Assembly: GCA_964537685.1 (NCBI GenBank)
Contig: CAZICM010000086.1
Span: 1-33,516 of the forward strand
Direction: 5' to 3'
DNA: 33,516 bases
From: CAZICM01 sp964537685
Lineage (GTDB): Bacteria > Myxococcota_A > Polyangia > Polyangiales > Polyangiaceae
The position numbers were made by a program, and so were the translations under genes. The notes below the pieces were generated by a model, which did no database searches, was not told the origin of the DNA, and saw only the letters and a list, made by a program, of their open reading frames with translations. Positions 6,585-14,955 of this stretch are shown here, one piece after another; the stretch's first letter is position 1, and each line of letters starts with the position of its first letter.

Positions 6585-8240
6585 ATGAGCCCGGGTTTCG
6601 ATGCGGAAAATACGCGCCTTGTTCAGGCCGAGCCTTCAATTGCTGCCTCGGCCGCTCAAAAAGGGACCGTGTATTTGGTGGGCGGAGGGCCGGGGGATCC
6701 TGGGCTTATCACACGGCGGGGCGCCGAGTTGGTCGCGTCGGCGGATGTGATTCTGCACGATGAGCTGATTCATCCTGCACTTCTCGGGCTTTCGCGCAGG
6801 GACGCCGAGATTCGGACGGTTGGAAAGCGGGGCGCCCATGGTTTGGGAAAAGATCGAAAGCAGCGGGAAATCGAGGTTGAGCTGATTGCGCTGGCGCGCG
6901 AGGGAAAGAGTGTTGTCCGGTTAAAGGGCGGCGATCCTTTTTTATTCGGGCGGGGTTCGGAAGAGGCGGATGCGCTTGCTTGTGCGGGCATTCCCTTTGA
7001 GGTGGTGCCGGGGGTCTGTTCGCCTTTGGGTGCCGCGGCGTATGCGGGTATTTCGCTGACGCACCGGGATTTGGCTTCGAGTGTCACGCTGGTCAGCGCG
7101 ACGGGGAAGGGGGGGAAGCCTTTCGATTTTGGCGAGCTTTCGGGGGTGCGCGGCACGATCTGCATTCTGATGGGGATGCACGATCTCGAGCGGGCAACGG
7201 CTTCGCTTATGGCCGAAGGGCAAAAAGATCCTCAGACGCCTGTTGCGATTGTTGAGTGGGGGACGAGGGCCGAGCAGCGGGTGCTCACGGCGCCTTTGGC
7301 GGATGTGGCGATGCGCGCGCGGGAACAAAAATTCTCGTCGCCTGCGGTGATTGTGGTGGGTCAGGTGGTTTCGCTCCGGGAGACGATCGCATGGTTTGAT
7401 CGGCGTCCTTTGTTTGGAAAGCGGCTGCTTGTCACAAGGCCGCGCGATCAGGCGGCGTCGCTCGCATCGCTGATCCGGCTTCGCGGAGCCGAGGCGCTTT
7501 TGTGGCCGGCCATTGAGATTTTCGATCCGCCCGATCCTGCCCGGGTTGAGCAGGCGGTGCTCGAGCTCGATCGTTACGATGCCGTTGTGTTTACGAGTGA
7601 GAATGGAGTGCAGCGTTTTTTGGGCGCGGTGTGGAGAAAAGGCTTGGATGCGCGGGTTTTTGGGCGGTCTCGCTTGTGTGCGATCGGGCCTGGAACGGCT
7701 GCGGCGCTCTGTCGCTATGGCCTCGCCGCCGATATCGTTCCCGCGTCCGACTTTCGGGGTGAGGCTCTGGCCGATGCCATTCTGAGCGATGAAGTGCTTC
7801 GAAAACGCCTTGTTCGCAAGGATTTGCCACCTGTCCGCGCGCTGATCGCCCGCGCTAGAACGGCCCGTGAAGTTCTGCCGGATACGCTGCGCAAACAAGG
7901 TGTGGACGTCGATGTGGTGCCCGTGTACGAAACGCGCCCCGCGCCTCCCGAGCGCTGGCAGGAGCTTCGGGATTGGCTTTCTCAGAAGCTTGTGGACGTG
8001 ATTCTTCTCACGTCGAGCAGCACCGCCGAAAGTCTCTGCGATGCGCTCGGTGAACAGAGGGCAGAGCTCTTACGCGATGTGCTCATCGCTTCGATCGGCC
8101 CGGTGACCACCGAAAGCGCTGTACGCCGAGGGCTTGATGTGGGTGTCACCGCGGACGAAAGCACCACGGCCGGATTGATCGCAGCGGTCGAAGTTTATTT
8201 TGCGAAGCGGGCGCAGGCAGGTGTCCGCGCAACGATGTAA
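6585..8240 (+). CDS. cobA-hemD: Uroporphyrinogen-III C-methyltransferase / uroporphyrinogen-III synthase fusion (CobA-HemD)
   Basis: Residues about 27-275 are a SAM-dependent uroporphyrinogen III methyltransferase: VYLVGGGPGDPGLITRRG, the DVILHDEL segment, RLKGGDPFLFGRGSEE and the VPGVCSPLGAAAYAGI block. Residues about 280-545 are a uroporphyrinogen III synthase (HemD), from KRLLVTRPRDQA through VVFTSENGVQRF to LLTSSSTAESL and IGPVT. The fusion would cyclise hydroxymethylbilane to uroporphyrinogen III and methylate it to precorrin-2, toward siroheme or corrinoids. The ATG at 6585 is used; a GTG at 6579 adds two residues. No clear ribosome site is seen. Other heme genes are not in the window. 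Confidence 0.95.
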   Translation: MSPGFDAENTRLVQAEPSIAASAAQKGTVYLVGGGPGDPGLITRRGAELVASADVILHDELIHPALLGLSRRDAEIRTVGKRGAHGLGKDRKQREIEVELIALAREGKSVVRLKGGDPFLFGRGSEEADALACAGIPFEVVPGVCSPLGAAAYAGISLTHRDLASSVTLVSATGKGGKPFDFGELSGVRGTICILMGMHDLERATASLMAEGQKDPQTPVAIVEWGTRAEQRVLTAPLADVAMRAREQKFSSPAVIVVGQVVSLRETIAWFDRRPLFGKRLLVTRPRDQAASLASLIRLRGAEALLWPAIEIFDPPDPARVEQAVLELDRYDAVVFTSENGVQRFLGAVWRKGLDARVFGRSRLCAIGPGTAAALCRYGLAADIVPASDFRGEALADAILSDEVLRKRLVRKDLPPVRALIARARTAREVLPDTLRKQGVDVDVVPVYETRPAPPERWQELRDWLSQKLVDVILLTSSSTAESLCDALGEQRAELLRDVLIASIGPVTTESAVRRGLDVGVTADESTTAGLIAAVEVYFAKRAQAGVRATM

Positions 8241-8281
8241 CGATGTGATGAACGTAATGAAAGGGAGACTCGTGCCAATTT

Positions 8282-8311
8282 TTGACACGATCGCGGCGAG
8301 CCTGATAGCGT
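8282..8311 (+). promoter_or_regulatory. Candidate housekeeping promoter with leader hairpin
   Basis: A perfect -35 TTGACA (8282-8287) is followed after 18 bp by a weak -10 TAGCGT (8306-8311). Downstream in the leader, GTAGG (8326-8330) and CCTAC (8341-8345) can form a short hairpin about 15 bp before the ATG, with GGAG just before the start codon. Confidence 0.4.
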
Positions 8312-8361
8312 AGCGGGCTGAAAGTGTAGGTGCTTCCGGGCCTACGTTTATCGGAGCTTAC

Positions 8362-8982
8362 ATGGGCCTAACCCTTTCCCAGACGGCGCGGCAAATCGCG
8401 GGTGGATTTGTTGGGCCGGAAAATCTTGAGGATGCCTTACGCGCGGTGGGAAACAGAGCCGATCGGCCCATCGATTCCCAAGATCCCGACACGAAGGCTG
8501 GTCTCGTTAGCTACTTCGTGCGCAACCTCCGCGACTTGACGGTAGAGGCGTCGACCGAGCTGGAGCGTCAACTGTTGCAAGCCGTGGGCGCGATGCCCAA
8601 GGGCGAAAAGCAGATCGCCGTGAAGGACAATATCTCGGTGATCACGCTGCGCAATTATGTGCGCTATCTGTGCGTGGTGCTGGGCGCCGAGTGGAGTTTG
8701 GGGATGCTGGTTCAGTCGGCTATCTCCGATCTTGCGCGTTTCGTGCTTTCACGCGGGGGCGGCACGTTTACGATCTCGGTGCAAATTCGCGATGTTCATT
8801 TCCGTGTGCACTTCGATCGGGCGATTGAAGGGGGGCCGGGATGGTTCCGCAATGTCGAGAAGGACTCGCTTTTGTCGGCGCTTAAGCCTTTGGCGCGCGA
8901 TCTGCGGAGCAGCGTGAGCGCTCACGGCTCGTTGCTTGAGTTTCACATCGAGTCTCAGCCTCGGCGCCCCGCCCTTAAGTAA
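8362..8982 (+). CDS. Hypothetical protein with RsbT-like anti-sigma kinase character
   Basis: The N-terminal 100 residues are helical and unrecognised. The segment from about residue 112 (WSLGMLVQSAISDLARFVLS, then GGGTFTISVQIRDVHFRVHF) follows the pattern of RsbT/RsbW-type HATPases, where an S/T-E-L-A-R-N helix precedes a beta hairpin. However, the Asn and the GPGI lid are not kept (SDLARF, then GGPGWF), so ATP binding is doubtful. It may be a degenerate switch protein. GGAG before the ATG supports the start. It is a single gene with its own likely promoter. Confidence 0.6.
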   Translation: MGLTLSQTARQIAGGFVGPENLEDALRAVGNRADRPIDSQDPDTKAGLVSYFVRNLRDLTVEASTELERQLLQAVGAMPKGEKQIAVKDNISVITLRNYVRYLCVVLGAEWSLGMLVQSAISDLARFVLSRGGGTFTISVQIRDVHFRVHFDRAIEGGPGWFRNVEKDSLLSALKPLARDLRSSVSAHGSLLEFHIESQPRRPALK

Positions 8983-9065
8983 AAAGGCAGTTTTCACGAT
9001 TTCAATCCGCTGTTGAACTCTTTAGGATTGCTTTGTTTTAGGTTGGTTTGAACAGGAGACATCCG

Positions 9066-9704
9066 ATGCCCATCGTGCTGGACGTCTATTCGTTACCGCG
9101 GGCCGAGCGTTCCCGAACCCGCAAAGTCCGCAATGCATTTTTCGAAGCCTACATGGCTAAAAATCCCGAAGCGCTGCGCGTCGAAGTCGACCTTGCGAAG
9201 GATTACGATGAGCTGCCGCGTTTCGATGAATGGGATGTGCAGACCAAGTTTGAGATGGCGTATGGCGACGGAAATCTCGATGACGAGATGGCTGCGCGCT
9301 GGGATGCGCTGATTCGCCACACGGACAAGCTGCACGCGGCCAATTTGGTGGTTGTGAGTTGTCCAATGTGGAACTTCTCGATTCCGTGGCACATGAAGCG
9401 CTGGATCGATTGTGTGGTTCAGCCCAAGCTCACATTTGAGTTTGTGGGCGGCGGTTTTCGGGGGCTGCTCACGGGGCGTCCTTGCGTGATTTTATCGACG
9501 CGCGATGGGGCATATGGTCCGGAGACGCCTTATGCGGCGCTGGATTTTCAAGTGCCTTATTTGCGGACGGTGCTGACCTTTATGGGGCTCGGTCCGGTGC
9601 ACGAGATTGTGGCTGAGCCGATGGTGATGGGCGGCCCTGAAGTGGGGAAGGCGGCTTTGGAAAGCGCGATTAAGAGGGCTGCCGAATTGGGAGCGAATAT
9701 TTAA
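9066..9704 (+). CDS. FMN-dependent NADH-azoreductase-like flavodoxin-fold oxidoreductase
   Basis: The protein matches the AzoR/NQO-like family: an N-terminal beta strand, the motif SCPMWNFSIPWHMKRWID (the PMYNFxIPxxLKxWID signature of azoreductases), then FVGGGFRGLLTGR and LRTVLTFMGL. It would use NAD(P)H with FMN to reduce quinones or azo compounds in the cytoplasm. The ATG at 9066 has AGGAGA eight or nine bases upstream; a longer TTG start at 9048 would place that ribosome site inside the gene and is rejected. At 212 aa it has the family's usual length. The physiological substrate is probably a quinone, by analogy. Confidence 0.9.
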   Translation: MPIVLDVYSLPRAERSRTRKVRNAFFEAYMAKNPEALRVEVDLAKDYDELPRFDEWDVQTKFEMAYGDGNLDDEMAARWDALIRHTDKLHAANLVVVSCPMWNFSIPWHMKRWIDCVVQPKLTFEFVGGGFRGLLTGRPCVILSTRDGAYGPETPYAALDFQVPYLRTVLTFMGLGPVHEIVAEPMVMGGPEVGKAALESAIKRAAELGANI

Positions 9705-9716
9705 GGGTTAAAACGT

Positions 9717-12386
9717 TCAGTCGAAGCTCGCGCGCAACAACACAAACTTGTTGTTGAGTTCGGGCGTCGTGAGCTTTTGAAAAATCCTTGGCGAGCCAAG
9801 CTCATTGGAGAGTGAGCCCGCCCTTCCATGCTCCGTCACAAAATAAAAGGTTCTCACGCCTTTTTTCTTCTCGTCCAAAATGTAGTCCTGAAACTTCTTT
9901 CCGCTGGATACGAAGGCCGGCATCTTGTTTCCGGCGTAGAAGTTTTCGCCCTTCCAATTCATTTGATAGGCCACAAATGGTCCTGGAATTTCCTTGGAGG
10001 CGTTTTGATACGCGAGGCCCAGTTCGCGCTGTCCCCAATGCGGTGAGGTGCGGACGAAATACACGTTGAGGCCCCACAGTGTGAAGGCGCAGGCGAATGT
10101 AAACAGAGCACCGACCATCAGTCGGCGAAGGCGCGCGATGACAAGCAGGAAACACAAAAGCGCCGCGCCCGCCGTAAACACGCGAAGCGCAAAGGTGAAA
10201 TCCAGCGATGTGGGCCAGGGCCTCCGGTAGTTGTAGGTGAACAAATGCAAAAGCCTGATTTGGCCTGGCAATCCTTCAGGCGGCGACGCCATATCCTTTC
10301 CGACGATATAGACCGTAAACGCCGCGCAAATCGCCATGGCGCCCCATAGAAGCGCGGTGTGGCGGCTGTGGCTTCCGCGGGCCGCAAGCATGTCATCGAG
10401 CGCGATTCCCAAGAGCATCGCAATGGGCGGGAGCGCGGGCAGGATGTAGTGGTGAAACTTGGTGAGCATGAGCGTGAAGAGCGCAAATGCAAACAGGAAC
10501 CACATCCCCAGCATCACGCTGGCATCGGTTTTTCTCGCTTCGCTTTCGTCGCGGGATGCCTGTTCCCGCCGCGATAGCCATGCCAGAAGTCCCGCCGGTA
10601 CAAGCCCTGTCCAGGGGAATACCGCATAGCCCAATTGCCACACGTAATAGCGAAAGGTCACATCGTCGCCTTCGTTGGTATCGTGGACATGCGTAAACGC
10701 CCGTTTAAACATGTCGTGAAAGAGCAGGCGATCGGTGAATGGCTGGCCGTGCCGCCCATACATCGCGACAAACCAAGGCAGCGCGACGATTAGCAAAATG
10801 AGCGCGCCCGATAAGATCTCCATGCGCAGCAAATCGCGAAAGCGCTTGGATACGATGAGATAGACCAGCGCGCAGAGGACAGGCAGGCCGATTCCGGCGG
10901 GGCCCTTGGCCATGGTGGACAGCGCGGCGAAGATCCAGGCGCCCATGAAATACAGGCGGCCTATGCGGCGCTCGCCCCAATTGATGTAGAGCAGCATTCC
11001 GAGCGCCTGGGCCCAGAGTGCGGCTTGAAGCCAAGGATAGAGGCCGCCCACGGCGGGCATGACTTTGCGGCAGGCTTCGTTGCCTGGAAGGCCGCAATTG
11101 CCGGCGGAGCCTGCGGTAAATGCATCGCCGTGCAGGCGAATATCGAAGGGCGAGAGGACAATATCCAGATGCCTCGAGAGCAAATAAAAAATCTGCGGTA
11201 AGGCGATGACGAGCACGGCGCCGAAGAGCAAATGAAAGGCCGAAAGATTCAGCGCGAAGGAGGGGCTGAATCGAAGCTGATACACACGGGCTTCTTCATC
11301 GGGATCGCTGTGGACGCCCAACATAAAAAGCGCCATCGCGGCGGCCATCGTCGCCACAAAGGGCATATCGGTCATCGTCTGGTGCGAGACCAAAAACCAC
11401 TGCGGCATGGTGGCCAAGATCAGGCCGCCCATAAAGCCTGCGCGCCGTCCAAACAGTTTGGCGACGGCCTTGTAGAGCAGATAAATCGCGGCGAGCGACA
11501 AAAGAAATACAGGCATCCTCACGGCCCATTCGGGCCAAGGCGTGCGGCCTTCGAGCGACGCGGAGAGCATTTGTCCCGGCGCATAGCGCACGCCGAAGAG
11601 CGACATACACAGCGCTTGAATCCAAAAATCTAAAATGGGCTTGGACCAGAACCAGCCATCCTGTGCCCACCACAGCGAAATCCAATCATTGCGGGCGAGG
11701 ATTTCGCGCGCGACTTCGCCGTAATGGGTTTCCCAAGGGTCGGACAGCGAATGGCTGCCGAGCATAGGCAGATAGAGCAAAGACACGATGACCAAGAGCC
11801 AAAAACCATGCCTCTGCCATAGGGGACGTATCTTTCCGGATTCATCGAGGCGGTATACGCCGAGCATTTCGCCCGTATTGTAGACACCTACGATCATTGC
11901 GATGAACAAGGCGGGGACGGCGATAGCAGAACCCCAAACGGGCACTCTTCCATCGACGGCGAGCGAGAGATTGGCGAAGAGCCCCAGGGCCGATACGGCG
12001 ATAAGGCCAAGAGGAGCGGCCAATCGCCTTAGCGTGGTTTTATAGGCGACGCGTTCATCGGGATCATCGAAAGAGCCTGTCCAATCGAGGGCACCGAAGG
12101 CGCAAAGCAACACACCCAGGGCGCCCAGCGGCACGCCTGCGCGCAAAGGCACCGAGATGGCCATGATGGTGAGGGTGAGCAGAGAGCCCGCGGCGACAAA
12201 GCCCGCGCCTCGAAGCCAGCGGGGCGCATTCCCCAAGGGCAGGAGCCTGGGCTGCAATTCGTCTTCTTGATTCGCATCGGCCTGGCTGCTGGTATTGGCG
12301 GCCGAAGTAGAATCCTCGTCCTGATCGGCTTCATGATCGGGCGAATCGTGGGGATTTGGGGTGTTTTGGATATCCGTTTCGGTCAT
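9717..12386 (-). CDS. ArnT/PMT-like integral membrane glycosyltransferase
   Basis: This is a large polytopic protein with more than ten hydrophobic segments. After two or three helices, the first large loop carries SDPWETHYGEVAREIL and WSKPILDFWIQALCMSLFG, the acidic-loop pattern of GT-C transferases of the ArnT/PMT (GT83/GT39) superfamily that use lipid-phosphate sugars. MTDMPFVATMAAAMALFML is the second family block. The C-terminal roughly 90 residues are soluble (GENFYAGNKMPAFVSSG). The ATG at 12386 is chosen; a frame open to 12494 would overlap the divergent methyltransferase gene. An acidic, Asp/Gln-rich N-terminal tail precedes the first helix. It likely glycosylates envelope lipid or protein; the acceptor is unknown. 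No other envelope-sugar gene is adjacent. Confidence 0.88.
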   Translation of the reverse strand: MTETDIQNTPNPHDSPDHEADQDEDSTSAANTSSQADANQEDELQPRLLPLGNAPRWLRGAGFVAAGSLLTLTIMAISVPLRAGVPLGALGVLLCAFGALDWTGSFDDPDERVAYKTTLRRLAAPLGLIAVSALGLFANLSLAVDGRVPVWGSAIAVPALFIAMIVGVYNTGEMLGVYRLDESGKIRPLWQRHGFWLLVIVSLLYLPMLGSHSLSDPWETHYGEVAREILARNDWISLWWAQDGWFWSKPILDFWIQALCMSLFGVRYAPGQMLSASLEGRTPWPEWAVRMPVFLLSLAAIYLLYKAVAKLFGRRAGFMGGLILATMPQWFLVSHQTMTDMPFVATMAAAMALFMLGVHSDPDEEARVYQLRFSPSFALNLSAFHLLFGAVLVIALPQIFYLLSRHLDIVLSPFDIRLHGDAFTAGSAGNCGLPGNEACRKVMPAVGGLYPWLQAALWAQALGMLLYINWGERRIGRLYFMGAWIFAALSTMAKGPAGIGLPVLCALVYLIVSKRFRDLLRMEILSGALILLIVALPWFVAMYGRHGQPFTDRLLFHDMFKRAFTHVHDTNEGDDVTFRYYVWQLGYAVFPWTGLVPAGLLAWLSRREQASRDESEARKTDASVMLGMWFLFAFALFTLMLTKFHHYILPALPPIAMLLGIALDDMLAARGSHSRHTALLWGAMAICAAFTVYIVGKDMASPPEGLPGQIRLLHLFTYNYRRPWPTSLDFTFALRVFTAGAALLCFLLVIARLRRLMVGALFTFACAFTLWGLNVYFVRTSPHWGQRELGLAYQNASKEIPGPFVAYQMNWKGENFYAGNKMPAFVSSGKKFQDYILDEKKKGVRTFYFVTEHGRAGSLSNELGSPRIFQKLTTPELNNKFVLLRASFD

Positions 12387-12530
12387 GGCGTGCGGGCGGC
12401 GGGATAGGTGCTCCCTAGCAATGAAGGCGCGCGGAGAGAAGAGGAAAACCGGGTTTAGAAGCGGCAGGCCGGCGCTTTTGGGTTTTGCTTGCAATGCATG
12501 GCCATTTGCATCAGAAGGCAGTGCATACCG

Positions 12531-13415
12531 ATGGAGAATGGAAACAGGCAGCCTGATTATGCTTTTGGCCGGGCGACGCTCTACAGGACGGACTGCCTTT
12601 TATGGCTTCGCGAGCGGGCATCCTGTTCGGTTCACGCGGTAGTGACCGATCCTCCTTATGGTTTAAGGGAATATAGCCGGGTTCAAACGCAAAAACTCCG
12701 GGCGGGCCGGGGAGGGGTATGGCGTATACCGCCTACTTTGGATGGTTATCGGCGTATGCCCTTGCCGCGTTTTACGACGCTTAGCCCGAAAGAGCAGGAC
12801 GATTTGCGGAGATTTTTTGCTGAATGGGCTAAACATGTGGAGCGCGTGCTTGTGCCAGGCGCTCATGTATTTATCGCGAGCCAGCCTTTGTTATCGCATT
12901 TTGTGTATGGGCCGATGATGGAGGCGGGCTTTGAAAAGCGGGGTGAGATTATTCGGCTGGTTCAAACCCTAAGAGGAGGCGATCGCCCTAAGAACGCGCA
13001 TCAAGAGTTCCCGGATGTGACCGTGATGCCCAGATCCCGATGGGAGCCGTGGGGATTGTTTCGAAAGCCATGTGAAGGGAAGGTGCATGAGAATCTTCGA
13101 AAATACAAGACAGGAGGATTGAGAAGAGAATCGAAAGAGCGTCCATTTGGAGATGTGATAGAGAGCGGGCCGACGCCGAAGGCGGAGAGAGCCATAGCGG
13201 GCCATCCATCGCTAAAGCCTCAAGATTTTATGCGTAAGGTGGTAAGGGCGGCATTGCCGCTGGGGGAAGGAATTTTGTTAGATCCATTTATGGGCGGGGG
13301 CTCGACAATAGCGGCGGCTGAGTTTTGTGGCTATGAGAGCATAGGTGTGGAAGCCGACGAGGCTTATTTTGATATGGCGGTGAAGGGTATTGTCGGGCTT
13401 GCAAGGCTGGGATGA
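12531..13415 (+). CDS. Orphan DNA methyltransferase, beta class (N6-adenine or N4-cytosine)
   Basis: The catalytic motif DPPY is at residues 40-43 and the SAM-binding motif DPFMGGGST is at 251-259, followed by GVEADEAYFDMA. The order catalytic-target recognition-SAM binding is that of beta-class amino-methyltransferases. The recognition region between them (about 60-235) contains HQEFPDVTVMPRSRWEPWG. The ATG at 12531 is preferred: it gives a usual N-terminus and avoids overlap with the divergent glycosyltransferase. No restriction endonuclease is recognisable nearby, so it may be solitary, unless the unknown gene downstream is its partner. A perfect palindrome follows its stop. Confidence 0.88.
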   Translation: MENGNRQPDYAFGRATLYRTDCLLWLRERASCSVHAVVTDPPYGLREYSRVQTQKLRAGRGGVWRIPPTLDGYRRMPLPRFTTLSPKEQDDLRRFFAEWAKHVERVLVPGAHVFIASQPLLSHFVYGPMMEAGFEKRGEIIRLVQTLRGGDRPKNAHQEFPDVTVMPRSRWEPWGLFRKPCEGKVHENLRKYKTGGLRRESKERPFGDVIESGPTPKAERAIAGHPSLKPQDFMRKVVRAALPLGEGILLDPFMGGGSTIAAAEFCGYESIGVEADEAYFDMAVKGIVGLARLG

Positions 13416-13421
13416 GATCGG

Positions 13422-13456
13422 GCATTGATCAGATTGATTTTATATCTGATCAATGC
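13422..13456. repeat. Perfect 13-bp-arm inverted repeat after the methyltransferase
   Basis: GCATTGATCAGAT (13422-13434) and ATCTGATCAATGC (13444-13456) are exact inverted copies around a 9-bp spacer. Each arm holds TGATCA, which contains GATC. There is no T run after it, so it is not a typical intrinsic terminator. It could be an operator, a hairpin that stabilises the mRNA end, or a target for the adjacent methyltransferase. Confidence 0.75.
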
Positions 13457-13567
13457 ATGGTGGAGCTGGAAGGGTTGAATTTTCTAGCCATCGGCGAAGA
13501 AACGTAGGTAGAGTTGGTGGCAGGTGTTGGTGGCGGTTTTCGTCTGCGGGCAAATGAGTTCGGATTC

Positions 13568-14317
13568 ATGAGCGAGATTTTGTACCAGGAAGTGAGCGCC
13601 AGTTTTACTTTGCCCTATGTGGAGGTGTTGTGGGAGGGTCTTGTGCAGGAGAGCGCGCAACTCGGTTCGGACGAGGCCGTGTCAGGGGATTCAAGACTCT
13701 TGGTATTTGGGCCTGCGTTGTCCGATGGCGCGGACGATCGGATTGCCCATCTAGTGATTCACACCCATGATCGTGAAGAAAAGATACACGACGGCGAGGC
13801 CAAAGGAGACAGCGAAGAACAAGGCGAAAAAAAGTCACTCCATGGAGTGTTCGCGCTCAGGCCAAAGCCCAGCACTGAACCTCCTGATGTTGTCAAGAAG
13901 AAAAACGATGCGCTTGGCGGCCGTTCTGGACTAATCCGCATTCTTGAGCGGGTAGCGCCGCCCAAGTGGATCAGGAGTGCGTTGTTTCGAGTGCAATGCG
14001 TTTTATCGCGGGACGATTGGACTTGTAATATCCTTCCAACGGTGGCTGTTTCGGGTTCCCGCCATGAGACGGCACTTCGGCTGGGAGCGCCCGCTTATTT
14101 GGAGCATGTGCGCTATCGCTATGAAAACGGCGTGAATGGCCTTTCAGAAGTCGCTATTGAATATGGGCACGAGGAAAGGGAATATGAAATGACCCTTCGG
14201 GGCAAAGGTCTTATGCGCTTTGAATCTGAACGGTGGTTGCCTTATGCGGATGATCTTCTAACCATGGCGATTGCCGCATTTTTTGAACCAATACGCAACG
14301 CGGAGGGTAAGCGATGA
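13568..14317 (+). CDS. Hypothetical protein, first gene of aspartic-protease cassette
   Basis: I do not recognise this 249-aa protein. It has no signal peptide or membrane segment. A central stretch (about 65-95) is charged and probably disordered (DREEKIHDGEAKGDSEE). The C-terminal half looks folded, with alternating strands (LFRVQCVLSRDDWTCNILP, then YLEHVRYRYENG). ATG 13568 is chosen because its product starts with an ordered sequence; a GTG at 13514 gives a Gly-rich extension. The ribosome site is weak. Its stop overlaps the next ATG (ATGA), so it is translationally coupled to the DUF5678-like gene. Its role is unknown. Confidence 0.65.
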   Translation: MSEILYQEVSASFTLPYVEVLWEGLVQESAQLGSDEAVSGDSRLLVFGPALSDGADDRIAHLVIHTHDREEKIHDGEAKGDSEEQGEKKSLHGVFALRPKPSTEPPDVVKKKNDALGGRSGLIRILERVAPPKWIRSALFRVQCVLSRDDWTCNILPTVAVSGSRHETALRLGAPAYLEHVRYRYENGVNGLSEVAIEYGHEEREYEMTLRGKGLMRFESERWLPYADDLLTMAIAAFFEPIRNAEGKR

Positions 14318-14955
14318 CGGTATCAAAGAGTGAATATCAGCGAAGTGGCGGACCCCGTGCGGACGATTTAAACATTCCAGCGGGTTGGGGTGTTGATCCC
14401 AGGGCAATGGCCGGATTCATAGGGGAAAACACGCGCCCCCGGCGACATCCCTATGCGCAGCTAAACGCCTATGAGCCGTGCCTGCAAGGAGATACGGATA
14501 CGGCAGCTCACATCGCGGAGAGACTGGAAGTGGCGCCTCGGCTGGCAGGGCCTCTCGATCTACCACATTCGAATCAGCCACTCAAACCGGACGATATCGT
14601 GCGGGAGCTTTCCATACTCAGAAAAGGCTTGGAAGAATTTGATGAGTTGCGGTACGCTCATGGGCGGCGCATCGAACAGCTCGAAAAGCAGGTCGCCGAA
14701 TTAACAGCTATGTACAGGAAGAGCGATGCTGATGAAGAGGAAGGCGAGATCGTCCCGCCAAGCCCGCACTCGTTATGGATCGAGCGGAATATGGATGAGC
14801 TAAAGCGCTATCCAAACTGCTGGATTGCATTGGATGCCGACCAGGGGATTGTGATTGCGGAAGAAGATCGCGAAAAATACGCAGAAAAATATAAGAAGCT
14901 ATCCCCCGAACAGCAGGACAAGCTGCTTCTGTTCCACTCATCAATGTATGTCTAG
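14314..14955 (+). CDS. Coiled-coil protein with C-terminal DUF5678-like domain
   Basis: The first 95 residues are Pro/Gly-rich and of low order. Residues about 95-135 form a predicted coiled coil (ELSILRKGLEEFDELRYAHG and EQLEKQVAELTAMYRK). The C-terminal about 60 residues (LWIERNMDELKRYPNCWIAL, then IVIAEEDREKYAEKYKKL) match the W-x-N-x-x-EL-x-x-YP-x-x-WIA pattern of DUF5678. From memory such proteins are often encoded beside retropepsin-like aspartic proteases, as here. ATGA overlap with the upstream gene and an 8-bp overlap with the downstream protease indicate one coupled unit. Function is unknown; a protease partner or substrate is a reasonable guess. Confidence 0.75.
   Translation: MTVSKSEYQRSGGPRADDLNIPAGWGVDPRAMAGFIGENTRPRRHPYAQLNAYEPCLQGDTDTAAHIAERLEVAPRLAGPLDLPHSNQPLKPDDIVRELSILRKGLEEFDELRYAHGRRIEQLEKQVAELTAMYRKSDADEEEGEIVPPSPHSLWIERNMDELKRYPNCWIALDADQGIVIAEEDREKYAEKYKKLSPEQQDKLLLFHSSMYV

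Noticed and set aside
6942..7898. 318-aa reading frame antisense to the CobA-HemD gene
   Set aside because: Arg- and His-rich composition typical of an antisense shadow of a GC-rich gene; the plus-strand gene has clear family motifs.
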